A program made the translations under genes and the position numbers. From assembly GCA_009928435.1 (NCBI GenBank), contig JAABNQ010000042.1, positions 1 to 33,086 of the forward strand: a stretch of DNA of 33,086 bases, given 5' to 3'. This document shows positions 25,127-33,070 of this stretch, piece by piece (the stretch's first letter is position 1; every line of letters begins with the position of its first letter). The notes beneath the pieces are model-generated. The model did not search any database. It saw only the letters and a program-made list of their open reading frames with translations, and was not told the DNA's origin. The DNA is from Bacillus sp. HF117_J1_D. Lineage in GTDB: Bacteria; Bacillota; Bacilli; Bacillales; Bacillaceae_C.

Positions 25127-25735
25127 TCATAAAGGAAACGCTTGTCCTGTTTCGTATTTTTCATCTTCCAACACAAGGATTCCTTTTTTCTCCGGAGCAT
25201 TCGGCAATCCAAGCTCTTTTGCAGAACAGATCATTCCACTTGATGCTACCCCTCTTAATTCCGCATCCTTAATGACCATTCCGCTCGGCATAACGGCTCC
25301 CACTTTTGCCACAACCACTTTTTGCCCGGCGTCAACATTTGGTGCACCGCAGACGATTTGCAGCTCTTCCGTATCTACATCTACCTTGCATATGCTGAGC
25401 TTATCAGCATTCGGATGCTTTTCCTTGTCTTTTACATACCCCACAACAAACTTCGGTGACAAATCTGCTTCAATTCGCTCATCGAAGCCATTTTTGGCAA
25501 GCGCCTCATTTATCTTTTCAATCAATTCTTCACTCAGTTCAACCTGCCCCTTCGCTGTAACATCAACATAGCTCGAAGCATTAAAAAGATTAAAGCCGCC
25601 AGTCACATTCGACTTTTTATCAAAAATGCGAACCGCGTCACCTTTTCTTTCAAACGTGCGATTTTTTTCATCGAATTCACCTAGTGAAATGATTAGCACG
25701 TCACCAATACCATTAAGATTATAAAAAACATTCAT
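25127..25735 (-). CDS. ytpR: YtpR, EMAP/CsaA-type tRNA-binding-domain protein
   Basis: The protein has 202 residues (B. subtilis YtpR about 201). The N-terminal half is a DUF4479-like domain. The C-terminal half is the OB-fold tRNA-binding domain: FVVGYVKDKEKHPNADKLSICKVD, LQIVCGAPNV, VVVAKVGAVMPSGMVIKDAELRGVASSGMICSAKEL is the usual continuation and is present. This domain resembles the N-terminus of PheT (phenylalanyl-tRNA synthetase beta). A precise function is not known; binding of tRNA or a misfolded-RNA role is inferred from the fold. AAGGAG precedes the ATG within the end of ytpQ, and the 5-bp gap indicates an operon. Confidence 0.9.
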   Translation of the reverse strand: MNVFYNLNGIGDVLIISLGEFDEKNRTFERKGDAVRIFDKKSNVTGGFNLFNASSYVDVTAKGQVELSEELIEKINEALAKNGFDERIEADLSPKFVVGYVKDKEKHPNADKLSICKVDVDTEELQIVCGAPNVDAGQKVVVAKVGAVMPSGMVIKDAELRGVASSGMICSAKELGLPNAPEKKGILVLEDEKYETGQAFPL

Positions 25736-25740
25736 TACTA

Positions 25741-26556
25741 TTACTCCTTCCCGTCATCCACTCGTTGATTTTTTCCTAATATAAAGATAGGCTCCAGCTT
25801 GCCGTCTTCATAAATAAATGAAAGAGCCGTTATTGGAACAAGACCTTTTGTAAAAAAGCTCATGGTCATCTGCGCCAATATATCATAACCTGTTTTATTC
25901 CGGATATCCGCAATAATTAATACATCCTGATGAGGAACTGCGACAGCCATGTCTCCCTTGATGATCTCTGCTTTATCCTCAAGAAATTTTTCATTTAAAA
26001 TCCTGCTTGCATCGTAGCCATCATTCGTATTTAAAAAGTAAAAGTCATTGTCCGCAACTGTATCCTTTTTCATGGCAGTAGAAAGAGAGCGAACATTAAA
26101 TCGCGCAATTTCACGGATTTCCTTCGGATCCAGCCCTTCCTTTTCGATAAAGCGCTCGTCAATCAAGCGATACGTTTTTCCAAGATCAAGCGCGTAAAAG
26201 ATCCTTGTTTCGGCCGTATGATCATCCGTTAAAAATTTATTCCCATCCTCGGATTCCACAGGAAAGGAAGTCGAGCGAATGACAGGAAAAATTTTCTTCT
26301 CGCTTCCTGCAATAGTTTGCTCCTTGCCCATAACATCCAATGCTTCTTCCACATAATAAATGACTTCATCAATAGCCTTTTCCTTATGTTCATGCCATTT
26401 GGAAACAATACCAGATAAAGCAACATCAATGCCTTTTCCTGTATTTTCGTTTTCAATACGCAGGCTTTCTTTTTCTCGGTCATATGTAAAAATCCGACCT
26501 TCCTTTTGAAGACGGTTTTCCAACTCTTTGCTCATCTTCCGTTCATTCATTTTCAT
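25741..26556 (-). CDS. ytpQ: YtpQ, DUF1444 family protein
   Basis: The protein has 271 residues from the ATG at 26556 (B. subtilis YtpQ about 269). AAGGAGGG lies seven to eight bases upstream of this start; the longer frame to 26640 has no SD. Features include [27 protein letters not shown], and the conserved C-terminal [17 protein letters not shown] and [33 protein letters not shown], typical of DUF1444. It is a soluble, cytoplasmic protein of unknown function. It is coupled to ytpR. In B. subtilis ytpP is co-directional and adjacent; here a terminator and a 244-bp non-coding gap separate the two. Confidence 0.9.
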   Translation of the reverse strand: MKMNERKMSKELENRLQKEGRIFTYDREKESLRIENENTGKGIDVALSGIVSKWHEHKEKAIDEVIYYVEEALDVMGKEQTIAGSEKKIFPVIRSTSFPVESEDGNKFLTDDHTAETRIFYALDLGKTYRLIDERFIEKEGLDPKEIREIARFNVRSLSTAMKKDTVADNDFYFLNTNDGYDASRILNEKFLEDKAEIIKGDMAVAVPHQDVLIIADIRNKTGYDILAQMTMSFFTKGLVPITALSFIYEDGKLEPIFILGKNQRVDDGKE

Positions 26557-26687
26557 GCTTAACCCTCCTTGGCAATATGGGCTACATCCCATCATACACG
26601 AAAACTCCAAATGCCAAAAGGAAGAGGCTTGTTCGTACAAAAAGAACGTCTTGAACAGCTTGATTCATTTCAAAACACGAGAACAAT

Positions 26688-26731
26688 CTCTAGATGCATG
26701 CTAGCTAAGTCCTATCTTCTGCACAGAATTC
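26688..26731. other. Dense restriction-site cluster in a 244-bp non-coding gap
   Basis: The gap 26557-26800 has no gene. Within it TCTAGA, ATGCAT, GCATGC and GCTAGC overlap in 17 bp (26689-26705), and GAATTC follows at 26726-26731. The arrangement looks like a cloning polylinker, but a biological origin is fully possible. A weak ytpQ promoter (TATGAT near 26596-26601, minus strand) may also lie in this gap. Confidence 0.4.
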
Positions 26732-26800
26732 ACGAGTTTCCCTTTACCAATCAGTCATTTTCATTCATTGGGCGCGACAACCAATATAAAAATTTTACTT

Positions 26801-26837
26801 AAAAAAGAGCTGTTACAGGAAATATTCCTGACAGCTC
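26801..26837 (-). terminator. Terminator of the EIIC-like gene and ytpP
   Basis: GAGCTGT and CAGGAA pair with TTCCTG and ACAGCTC, with a two-base bulge and a tiny loop, then TTTTTT on the minus strand, 7 bp after the ytpP stop. Confidence 0.85.
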
Positions 26838-26843
26838 CATTCA

Positions 26844-27161
26844 TTAGTTTGACAAACCATTGATGAAATCTTCAATTTCTTCAAGTGTTTTACGGTCTTT
26901 GCTGACAAACCTTCCGGCTTCTTCACCGTCATGATACACGATAAAGCTTGGAATGCCGAAAATATCAAGCTCCTGACATAGCTCTAAAAATTCATCACGG
27001 TCTACATGAATGAAAGTATATTCTGGATAATCCGCTTCTAATCGTGGCAATACTGGTTCAAGCACTGTGCAATCCGGACACCAATCCGCAGAAAACATAA
27101 AGATTGTCCGCTCTTCTTGTTTTAATTGTTCAAATTGTTCTTTTGACTGTAATTTTTCCAT
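26844..27161 (-). CDS. ytpP: YtpP, thioredoxin-like protein
   Basis: The protein has 105 residues with a thioredoxin fold. The active site is ADWCPDC (Cys-Pro-Asp-Cys, in place of the usual CGPC) and the cis-Pro loop is FGIPSF. It is cytoplasmic with no signal peptide. YtpP-type proteins are commonly annotated as thiol-disulfide oxidoreductases and may work with low-molecular-weight thiols; this is inference. The SD GGAGGT lies inside the last codons of the EIIC-like gene, and the two are one base apart, so translation is coupled. Confidence 0.92.
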   Translation of the reverse strand: MEKLQSKEQFEQLKQEERTIFMFSADWCPDCTVLEPVLPRLEADYPEYTFIHVDRDEFLELCQELDIFGIPSFIVYHDGEEAGRFVSKDRKTLEEIEDFINGLSN

Positions 27162-27162
27162 A

Positions 27163-28179
27163 TCATTTACCTCCAGTGTTAATGAGCATTTGGCCCGGCT
27201 TAATCCAGCCGCGCTTCCTCATATATTCTGATATGATTAAGCTTATCACAGCAGGACCAATAAAATGGAGTACAATGACTTGGATTAAGACACTTGCTGA
27301 GAAACCCATTGTGGTGAATGTCATAATTTGCCCAACAAATCCACTTGTTCCCATGCCAGCTCCAGCTGCATTACTCGTCATCCTCCAAACAGTTGCCCCA
27401 AATGGGGCTAATATTATTCCTGCAACGGTCGGGGGAATTAATATGAGTGGGTAGCGAATAATATTCGGGACCTGTAACATGGAAGTTCCAAGTCCAATAG
27501 CCAGCAAACCACCGACTTTGTTTTCCCTGTAGCTTGCGACGGCAAAACCGATCATCTGCGCACTACAACCAATGGTAGCAACACCTGCAGCAAGACCATT
27601 TAAATCAAGCATCAGAGCAATAGCTGCACTCGAAATAGGAGCCGTCAGTGCCAGTCCCATTAATGTCGCCACTACAATTCCCATGACGATAGGCCGCTGA
27701 TCGGTTGCCCACATGATCCAACTTCCAAATACTGTCATAAATTTGGAAATAGGTGCTCCGACAAACTTCCCAACAACAAACCCAATAAAAATAGTGACAA
27801 ATGGAGTCACAATAATGTCCACTTTCGTTTCTTTACTGACCATTTTTCCTATTTCCGTAGATATCAAGGCAGCCACATAGCTTCCAGCAGGACCTCCGAA
27901 AGCTGCACCTGCTGCCCCAGTTACAACTGCGGCAAAAATGACAAGTGGAGGAGCTCCAAGACCAAATGCAATTGCGGCTCCGATGGCGGGCCCCATTAGC
28001 CCCATTGCCAGGTCGCCCATCTCTACAAGGAATGGCAAGCTTAACTGCTTCCCTAGCGTTTGTATAATCAATCCGATGATTAATGATGAAAATAGTCCAA
28101 GCGCCATATAACTTAAAGCATCTATAAGATAGGCTTTAGCCGTAATATGGACCCCTTTGCGGTCTAAAAACTGTTTCAT
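27163..28179 (-). CDS. EIIC-like integral membrane protein (PTS_EIIC_2 type)
   Basis: The protein has 338 residues with about eight to ten transmembrane helices, rich in Gly/Ala. Segments such as MGDLAMGLMGPAIGAAIAFGLGAPPLV, GGPAGSYVAALISTEIGKMVSKETKVDIIVTP and the C-terminal GMGTSGFVGQI match the PTS_EIIC_2 family, whose members lack known EIIA/EIIB partners. No PTS phosphocarrier genes are near, and neither a phosphorylatable Cys/His domain nor a sugar motif is apparent. The substrate is unknown. GGGGG lies seven bases before the ATG. It is first gene of an operon with ytpP; that coupling is unusual compared with B. subtilis. Confidence 0.75.
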   Translation of the reverse strand: MKQFLDRKGVHITAKAYLIDALSYMALGLFSSLIIGLIIQTLGKQLSLPFLVEMGDLAMGLMGPAIGAAIAFGLGAPPLVIFAAVVTGAAGAAFGGPAGSYVAALISTEIGKMVSKETKVDIIVTPFVTIFIGFVVGKFVGAPISKFMTVFGSWIMWATDQRPIVMGIVVATLMGLALTAPISSAAIALMLDLNGLAAGVATIGCSAQMIGFAVASYRENKVGGLLAIGLGTSMLQVPNIIRYPLILIPPTVAGIILAPFGATVWRMTSNAAGAGMGTSGFVGQIMTFTTMGFSASVLIQVIVLHFIGPAVISLIISEYMRKRGWIKPGQMLINTGGK

Positions 28180-28214
28180 TCCAAATCCCCCAATACATTT
28201 TCATATCCTTAACT

Positions 28215-28243
28215 AGTGTAAAGACATCTGTAATTTTTGTCTA
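28215..28243 (-). promoter_or_regulatory. SigA-type promoter of the EIIC-like gene and ytpP
   Basis: On the minus strand, TAGACA (28243-28238), 17 bp, TACACT (28220-28215), 36 bp before the ATG. Confidence 0.55.
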
Positions 28244-28289
28244 TCTCTTTTTTATTATTAGGAAATCAAATAATCTAATGCAGGCGAAT

Positions 28290-28316
28290 AGAAAACACCC
28301 CCATACGGGAGTGTCA
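28290..28316 (-). terminator. Terminator of the thiZXY operon
   Basis: ACACTCCC pairs with GGGGGTGT around GTAT, then TTTTC on the minus strand, directly after thiY. Confidence 0.7.
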
Positions 28317-28322
28317 GCTTAT

Positions 28323-29333
28323 TCACTCAACAATATTAATAAATAGCTCTTTCTTATCAGGCTCATCTTGAATATATTTCGTTTCTGCCAGCCACTGGAT
28401 TACTTCTTCCCATAAATCCTCAGACTGGCTGCCAAACGCCTCATTCTCAGCCTCCATTCTCGGAAGCAACTCTGCCAAGCTTTCCTTTTCCACTTCTTCA
28501 TTTAGTGGAAAATTCTCTTCATCTTGATTTTTCAATAGTATATCAAGTGCCTCATCCGGATGATCCTTCATGAATTCATAGCCCTTTGAAGCAGCACGCC
28601 AAAATGCGCGAATCTCATCTTCCTTATTATTCCATGTTTCATCATTGGTGACGAAAAGTAGTTCATAATAACTGGGAACTCCATAGTCGACTGGATTAAA
28701 ATGATTTGTCTCAATGCCCTCAGAGGCAAGAACGGGCACTTCATGATTGATAAAAGCACCGCTCACCGCATCTACACGCTTGCTGGCAATCGCTGTATTG
28801 AGCTCAAAACCTATATCGGTCATTTTAACTTTACTCATGTTTCCACCGTCTGATTCCACAATTGTCTTAACAAGCGGTTCATTTACTGGAATTCCCGGCC
28901 AGCCTACCGTTTTTCCTTCCAGGTCTTTCGGACGCTTAATATCACTGTCTTTTAAGAAAACAATATGATTTAACGGATTCCTGACAATAGCGGCTACCGA
29001 TTTGACTGGGACGCCTTCTGCTCTAGCGGAAATCACATCAGGTTGATAACTAATGCCTAAATCTATGTCACCGGTTGCAGCCAGATTGATCGGATCGGTT
29101 GTATTGGCTGGAAAACGGATATTGATTTTCAACCCTTCTTCTTCAAAATATCCCTTTTCAATAGCGGTGTACAAATAGCTATGTACAGCATTAGGATACC
29201 AATCAAGCATAATATCAAATGTCTGAAGCTCATTATCTCGTTTATTCGAATTAACTTCTTCCTTGTTTTTCCCACATGCCGCCAAGATCAAGCAAGTTAA
29301 AACAACGGCCATAAATACCATCTTTTTCTTCAA
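28323..29333 (-). CDS. thiY: Thiamine-precursor (pyrimidine) ABC transporter substrate-binding lipoprotein
   Basis: The protein has 336 residues. A lipoprotein signal peptide ends in LAAC with Cys20. The NMT1/THI5-like domain follows: FDIMLDWYPNAVHSYLYTA, DLGISYQPDVISARAEGVPV and GKTVGWPGIPVNEPLV. This family binds hydroxymethylpyrimidine-type precursors (for example N-formyl-aminopyrimidine) on the outer membrane face. The start is a TTG at 29333, overlapping the thiX stop (TTGA) and nine bases after GGAG. The TPP riboswitch in front of the operon supports the role in thiamine salvage. The exact ligand cannot be read from sequence. Confidence 0.88.
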   Translation of the reverse strand: MKKKMVFMAVVLTCLILAACGKNKEEVNSNKRDNELQTFDIMLDWYPNAVHSYLYTAIEKGYFEEEGLKINIRFPANTTDPINLAATGDIDLGISYQPDVISARAEGVPVKSVAAIVRNPLNHIVFLKDSDIKRPKDLEGKTVGWPGIPVNEPLVKTIVESDGGNMSKVKMTDIGFELNTAIASKRVDAVSGAFINHEVPVLASEGIETNHFNPVDYGVPSYYELLFVTNDETWNNKEDEIRAFWRAASKGYEFMKDHPDEALDILLKNQDEENFPLNEEVEKESLAELLPRMEAENEAFGSQSEDLWEEVIQWLAETKYIQDEPDKKELFINIVE

Positions 29334-30082
29334 TTCTCATTTCTCCATTTCATCGTAATTTTTTCTAGCAATCCTACCAGTAAGAATAGAGCAATTCCTA
29401 ACAATGATAGAAGAACAATTGGTGCAAAAACACCTGCTCCGTCAAATTGTGTCATCATTCTCCTACTGAAATAGCCAAGGCCCGAATCAGCCCCGAGCCA
29501 TTCGCCGATTGCCGCACCAATGACACTTAAAGTAACAGCGACCTTTAACCCTGAATAAAAATGCGGCAATGCAGACGGCAATTCAACTTTGAGGAATATT
29601 TGCCGTTTGGTCGCTCCCATTGTTTGTAGCACTTCTTTTAAATGGGGATCAGTTGCTCGTAATCCATCAAACGTATTAACGGTAATCGGAAAAAATGTAA
29701 TCAAAACAGTAACAACCACTTTACTCCAAATAGAATACCCGAACCAAAGGACGAAAATGGGAGCGAGTGCAATTACCGGAATCGTCTGAGAGGCAATAAG
29801 CAGTGGAAAAAATGCCTTCCTCACAATTGCACTTTCATGCATCCATATTGAAAGTCCGATTCCCAATACAAGTGACATTAATAGGCCGATTAAAATGACA
29901 GCCAATGTTGCTGGCAAATGATTAATGACTAATACAGACCTCAATTCCCACAGCCTGGCCAAAATATGTATTGGCGATGGCAAGATAAACGGCTTTCCAT
30001 ACAGACGAGCTCCGATTTCCCATACAATTAGTAACAGGATAACTAGCCCGATAGACAATCCATATCTTCTAAAAATTTTCAT
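29330..30082 (-). CDS. thiX: Thiamine-precursor ABC transporter permease
   Basis: The protein has 250 residues with about six transmembrane helices of the binding-protein-dependent permease family. The EAA-type loop appears as LKEVLQTMGATKRQIFLKVELPSALPHF and contacts the ATPase. The final helices lead to a basic C-terminus. The ATG overlaps the thiZ stop (ATGA). It resembles SsuC/TauC-like permeases, but the riboswitch and the THI5-like partner define thiamine-precursor uptake. Confidence 0.88.
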   Translation of the reverse strand: MKIFRRYGLSIGLVILLLIVWEIGARLYGKPFILPSPIHILARLWELRSVLVINHLPATLAVILIGLLMSLVLGIGLSIWMHESAIVRKAFFPLLIASQTIPVIALAPIFVLWFGYSIWSKVVVTVLITFFPITVNTFDGLRATDPHLKEVLQTMGATKRQIFLKVELPSALPHFYSGLKVAVTLSVIGAAIGEWLGADSGLGYFSRRMMTQFDGAGVFAPIVLLSLLGIALFLLVGLLEKITMKWRNEN

Positions 30083-30849
30083 ATGCTCACCATTTTTTTC
30101 AAATCCATCAGCAGCTTTTCTTTTAACTCCGTAAATGCGGGATTTTTCAAATCCGCAACAGTCCGCGGACGAGTTAGCGGGACTACTATTTCTTCTAGAT
30201 GGTTCACTGGGCTCTTGCTAAAAACAAGGATACGATCTGATAAAAACAGCGCCTCTTCCACATCATGGGTAATAAAAAGAATTGTTTTTTTCATTGCTGT
30301 CCATTGCTCCAAAAGCCATTCCTGCATGACCATTCTAGTTACCGCATCCAAAGCGCTGAACGGCTCATCCAGCAGCAACAGCTCCGACCCGCTTAACAGT
30401 GCCCTCAAAAAAGACACCCGCTGGCGCATCCCTCCTGAAAGCTCATGAGGGTAGCTACTTTCAAAGCCTTTTAATCCAAACCTTTCCAGTTGTTCTATGA
30501 CGTCTTTTTGTGCTTTTTTTCCATACAAACGTTTTAATGTAAGCGGCAATGCAGCGTTTTCCAACACCGTGAGCCAAGGAAGTAACCCGTCTTTTTGAGA
30601 CATGTAGCCAATATGCCCAAGCCTGTTCTGCACTACCTCCCCATTCATGAAAATTTTTCCTTCATCTTGCGTTTCCAGTCCCGAAATGAGCCGAAATAAT
30701 GTACTCTTTCCAGATCCGCTCGGACCGATCACGCTGACAAATTCACCGGCCTTAATCGCAAAACTCAATTGACTTAATATCTGTGCTTTTTTTCCTCCAC
30801 TTCCCCTGTAGGAAAAAGTAACATCTTCGAATACAAGACTGTTTGTCAT
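30079..30849 (-). CDS. thiZ: Thiamine-precursor ABC transporter ATP-binding protein
   Basis: The protein has 256 residues from the ATG at 30849, with GGGG upstream; an in-frame ATG at 30915 lies within the riboswitch terminator and is not credible. Walker A is GPSGSGKST, the Q-loop segment is YMSQKDGLLPW, the signature is LSGGMRQR, Walker B is LLLLDEPFSALD, and the switch His is in FITHDVEEAL. It belongs to the SsuB/TauB-like importer ATPase subfamily. It is the first gene of the operon, with a 48-bp gap from the riboswitch terminator. Confidence 0.9.
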   Translation of the reverse strand: MTNSLVFEDVTFSYRGSGGKKAQILSQLSFAIKAGEFVSVIGPSGSGKSTLFRLISGLETQDEGKIFMNGEVVQNRLGHIGYMSQKDGLLPWLTVLENAALPLTLKRLYGKKAQKDVIEQLERFGLKGFESSYPHELSGGMRQRVSFLRALLSGSELLLLDEPFSALDAVTRMVMQEWLLEQWTAMKKTILFITHDVEEALFLSDRILVFSKSPVNHLEEIVVPLTRPRTVADLKNPAFTELKEKLLMDLKKMVSI

Positions 30850-30896
30850 CTTCCATCCCCTTTCCTTGCGAGAATACCAAGTGCCTTTGTCTTCAA

Positions 30897-30930
30897 TAAA
30901 AAAGAGCCGCTTCATCCTAGAAGTGGCCCT
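30897..30930 (-). terminator. Expression-platform terminator of the TPP riboswitch
   Basis: Minus-strand RNA AGGGCCACTTC pairs with GAAGCGGCTCT (one G-U, one A-C mismatch), then TTTTTT. The 5' arm CCACTTC (30926-30920) is also perfectly complementary to GAAGTGG at 30982-30976 at the aptamer's 3' end, so an alternative antiterminator helix is possible. Confidence 0.85.
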
Positions 30931-30975
30931 GAATCATAGACATACGTATACAATTTTCTATTCAATTGCATACAA

Positions 30976-31058
30976 CCACTTCCCTGCGCTGGCATTATCC
31001 AGATCAGGTTCAAGGGTTGAGGATCAATCCTCTCTCAGCTTTTAGCACCCCTAGTGTT
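30976..31058 (-). promoter_or_regulatory. TPP riboswitch (THI box)
   Basis: The minus-strand aptamer shows the invariant GGGGTGC, GCTGAGA, CTTGAACCTGATCTGGATAA and TGCCAGCGCAGGGAAG segments in order. TPP binding closes P1 (CACT with AGTG), which sequesters GAAGTGG and lets the terminator at 30897-30930 form, shutting off thiZXY. A likely -10 box TACAAT (31070-31065) lies a few bases before the aptamer. Confidence 0.96.
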
Positions 31059-31225
31059 TCTCAAATTGTATTTAATTTTTGCTTACCTTTAACTTATAAC
31101 CTATTAATCAATTAAAATCAAATGAATGATAGGTATTAATCCTATTATTCAAAAGGATTTTACGAGATTATTCTGACTATTAATGTTAAGATAGATAAAG
31201 TTGAATCATTTTAGGAGGAGTTTTG

Positions 31226-31666
31226 ATGAGATTAACTGTCTATCTTGCCGGAGAAATTCACAGCAGTTGGCGGGAGGAAATCAAAGAGAAAGCCCAAGCG
31301 CTTCAGCTTCCAGTTGATTTTGTTGGGCCAATGGAAAACCACGACCGCTCCGATGCCATAGGAGAAGAAATTTTAGGGGAGCAACCCGATGCGATTTTCA
31401 GAGATGAAGCCGCTTCCAGCTTCAACAATTTGAGGACTCAAGTTTTGATGCAAAAAGCTGATTTGGTCATCGCCTTGTTTGGAGAAAAATACCGACAATG
31501 GAATACGGCCATGGATGCCAGCGCTGCTCTTTCATTAGGTAAACCGCTCATTTTGATTCGCCCCAAAGAACTTCATCATCCATTGAAAGAACTCTCCTGT
31601 AAAGCAAATGCCACCGTGGAAACGGTCAACCAGGCAATGAAAGCTTTGGCGTACATTTTTGAATAG
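31226..31666 (+). CDS. ytoQ: YtoQ family protein
   Basis: The protein has 146 residues from the ATG at 31226, seven bases after AGGAGG; a TTG at 31223 is less well placed. RLTVYLAGEIHSSWREEI at the N-terminus and KADLVIALFGEKYRQWNTAMDASAALSLGKPLILIRP are the family signature. They suggest a Rossmann-like, nucleoside 2-deoxyribosyltransferase-type fold, where a Glu or Asp in the DAS region often matters. The function has not been established. It is transcribed alone, divergent from thiZXY. Confidence 0.85.
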   Translation: MRLTVYLAGEIHSSWREEIKEKAQALQLPVDFVGPMENHDRSDAIGEEILGEQPDAIFRDEAASSFNNLRTQVLMQKADLVIALFGEKYRQWNTAMDASAALSLGKPLILIRPKELHHPLKELSCKANATVETVNQAMKALAYIFE

Positions 31667-31725
31667 AAAATAATCAGACTGAAGTCCAATTGAAACTGCA
31701 GCACTTCGCTCTAAAGTTTCGCTGG

Positions 31726-31758
31726 AAAAGGGGCAGGATCCTTGTTGGGACCGCCCCT
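31726..31758 (-). terminator. Probable terminator of ytoP
   Basis: AGGGGC pairs with GCCCCT around an imperfect inner stem, followed on the minus strand by TTTTCC. On the plus strand no T-tract follows, so ytoQ does not obviously use it. Confidence 0.45.
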
Positions 31759-31834
31759 CATGTTTACCTACTATTTTTTTCTCAGTGTCAAAATTTCTAT
31801 ACAGATTAGTAACAAGCGCTAGTCATAGCTCCTA

Positions 31835-32899
31835 TTATTGATTTCGAATCGAATCCACTGTCGTCTGATCCGTCGCTTTCACTAGCTTCACAAGAAGTTC
31901 TTTAGCTGCAGCATAATCATCTACATGTACAATAGACGCATGTGTATGAATATACCGGGAGCAAATTCCGACTACTGCACTCGGAACCCCTTCGTTAGAC
32001 ATATGTACCCGGCCGGCATCAGTTCCGCCCATTGATACAAAATATTGATAAGGAATATCATTGGATTCAGCCATATCAAGGACAAATTCCTTCATTCCTT
32101 TCAGCGTCACCATGGAACGATCGAGAATCCTTAAAAGAACGCCTTTTCCAAGCTGGCCAAATTCTCTTTTGTCACCGGTCATATCATTCGCAGGGCTGGC
32201 ATCCAGTGCATAGAAGATATCAGGCTTAACCATATTCGCAGCAGACGCAGCACCTCTTAAACCGACCTCCTCCTGTACCGTTGCTCCTGAATAAAGAATG
32301 TTAGGCAGCTTTTCTCCCTGCAGCTCCTTCATCAATTCAATCGCAAGACCACATCCGTAACGATTATCCCATGCTTTTGCCATGATTTTTTTCGGATTTG
32401 CAAGCGGAGTGAATGGACAAATTGGAACAATTTGCTGTCCAGGCTTGATTCCTATTTTCTCAGCATCCTCCCGATCATCAGCCCCAATGTCTATCAGCAT
32501 ATTTTTTTCTTCCATCGGCTTCCTTCTCTTCTCCGGACTAAGCAGGTGCGGAGGTATTGAACCAATTACTCCAATAACTGGCCCGTTGTCCGTAATGATC
32601 TGCACCCGTTGAGCCAGTAGCACTTGATTCCACCATCCACCCAACGTTTGAAAACGCAGCATCCCGTTGTCCGTAATTTGCGTCACCATGAATCCTACTT
32701 CGTCCATATGACCGGCAGCTAAGACTTTCGGTCCCTGTCCATGCTTCACACCAAAAACACTGCCTAGGCGATCTTGTACGATTTCATCTGAGTACTTTTC
32801 CAGCTCACTTTTCATAAACCTGCGTACTTGATGTTCAAACCCTGGTGCTCCAGGAAGTTCCGTTAAAATTTGAAACAAGTCCTTTGTTTCTTTTTCCAT
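31835..32899 (-). CDS. ytoP: M42-family aminopeptidase (glutamyl aminopeptidase/endoglucanase M type)
   Basis: The protein has 354 residues from the ATG at 32899, seven bases after GGGG; an upstream in-frame ATG at 32920 lacks an SD. The dinuclear metal site is visible: His64 and Asp66 in AGHMDEVGF, Asp178 in WDNRYG, Glu210 and Glu211 in QEEVGLRG (catalytic base and ligand), Asp233 in LDASPA, and His320 in YIHTHAS. These cytoplasmic, usually dodecameric enzymes trim short peptides. The order ytoP-ytoQ-ytpPQR matches the B. subtilis neighbourhood. Confidence 0.95.
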   Translation of the reverse strand: MEKETKDLFQILTELPGAPGFEHQVRRFMKSELEKYSDEIVQDRLGSVFGVKHGQGPKVLAAGHMDEVGFMVTQITDNGMLRFQTLGGWWNQVLLAQRVQIITDNGPVIGVIGSIPPHLLSPEKRRKPMEEKNMLIDIGADDREDAEKIGIKPGQQIVPICPFTPLANPKKIMAKAWDNRYGCGLAIELMKELQGEKLPNILYSGATVQEEVGLRGAASAANMVKPDIFYALDASPANDMTGDKREFGQLGKGVLLRILDRSMVTLKGMKEFVLDMAESNDIPYQYFVSMGGTDAGRVHMSNEGVPSAVVGICSRYIHTHASIVHVDDYAAAKELLVKLVKATDQTTVDSIRNQ

Positions 32900-32959
32900 G
32901 AAATTACCCCTTTTCATCATTGATTTTGAATAACTTATTACTCATAATATTGGCCAGAT

Positions 32960-33070
32960 TCAACGGACAGAAAGTACTAGTATAGGCAAGTGCGACAAGA
33001 CCTCCCCCTGACTAGAAATATATTGAGCATTCATCGCCGCTGCACTTGCCCTTTTAACGTATAATTCCAT
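32960..33070 (-). CDS. Possible small open frame, unrecognised
   Basis: An ATG at 33070 opens a 36-residue frame beginning MELYVKRASAAMNAQY and ending LPILVLSVR. No real Shine-Dalgarno precedes it, and I know no family for it. It overlaps a long-range inverted repeat (32985-33050). It could equally be non-coding sequence, and the right window edge hides its upstream context. Confidence 0.2.
   Translation of the reverse strand: MELYVKRASAAAMNAQYISSQGEVLSHLPILVLSVR
32985..33050. repeat. Inverted repeat with 48-bp loop upstream of ytoP
   Basis: GGCAAGTGC (32985-32993) and GCACTTGCC (33042-33050) are perfect complements. The loop carries GACCTCCCCCTGACTAG and an AT-rich stretch. On the plus strand CTTTT follows the second arm, loosely like a terminator for a gene that would lie to the left; on the minus strand it would lie in the ytoP leader. 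The role is unknown. Confidence 0.4.

Noticed and set aside
25035-25571. A 178-codon plus-strand frame opposite ytpR
   Set aside because: It is antisense to the conserved tRNA-binding domain, with no SD or family-like sequence.
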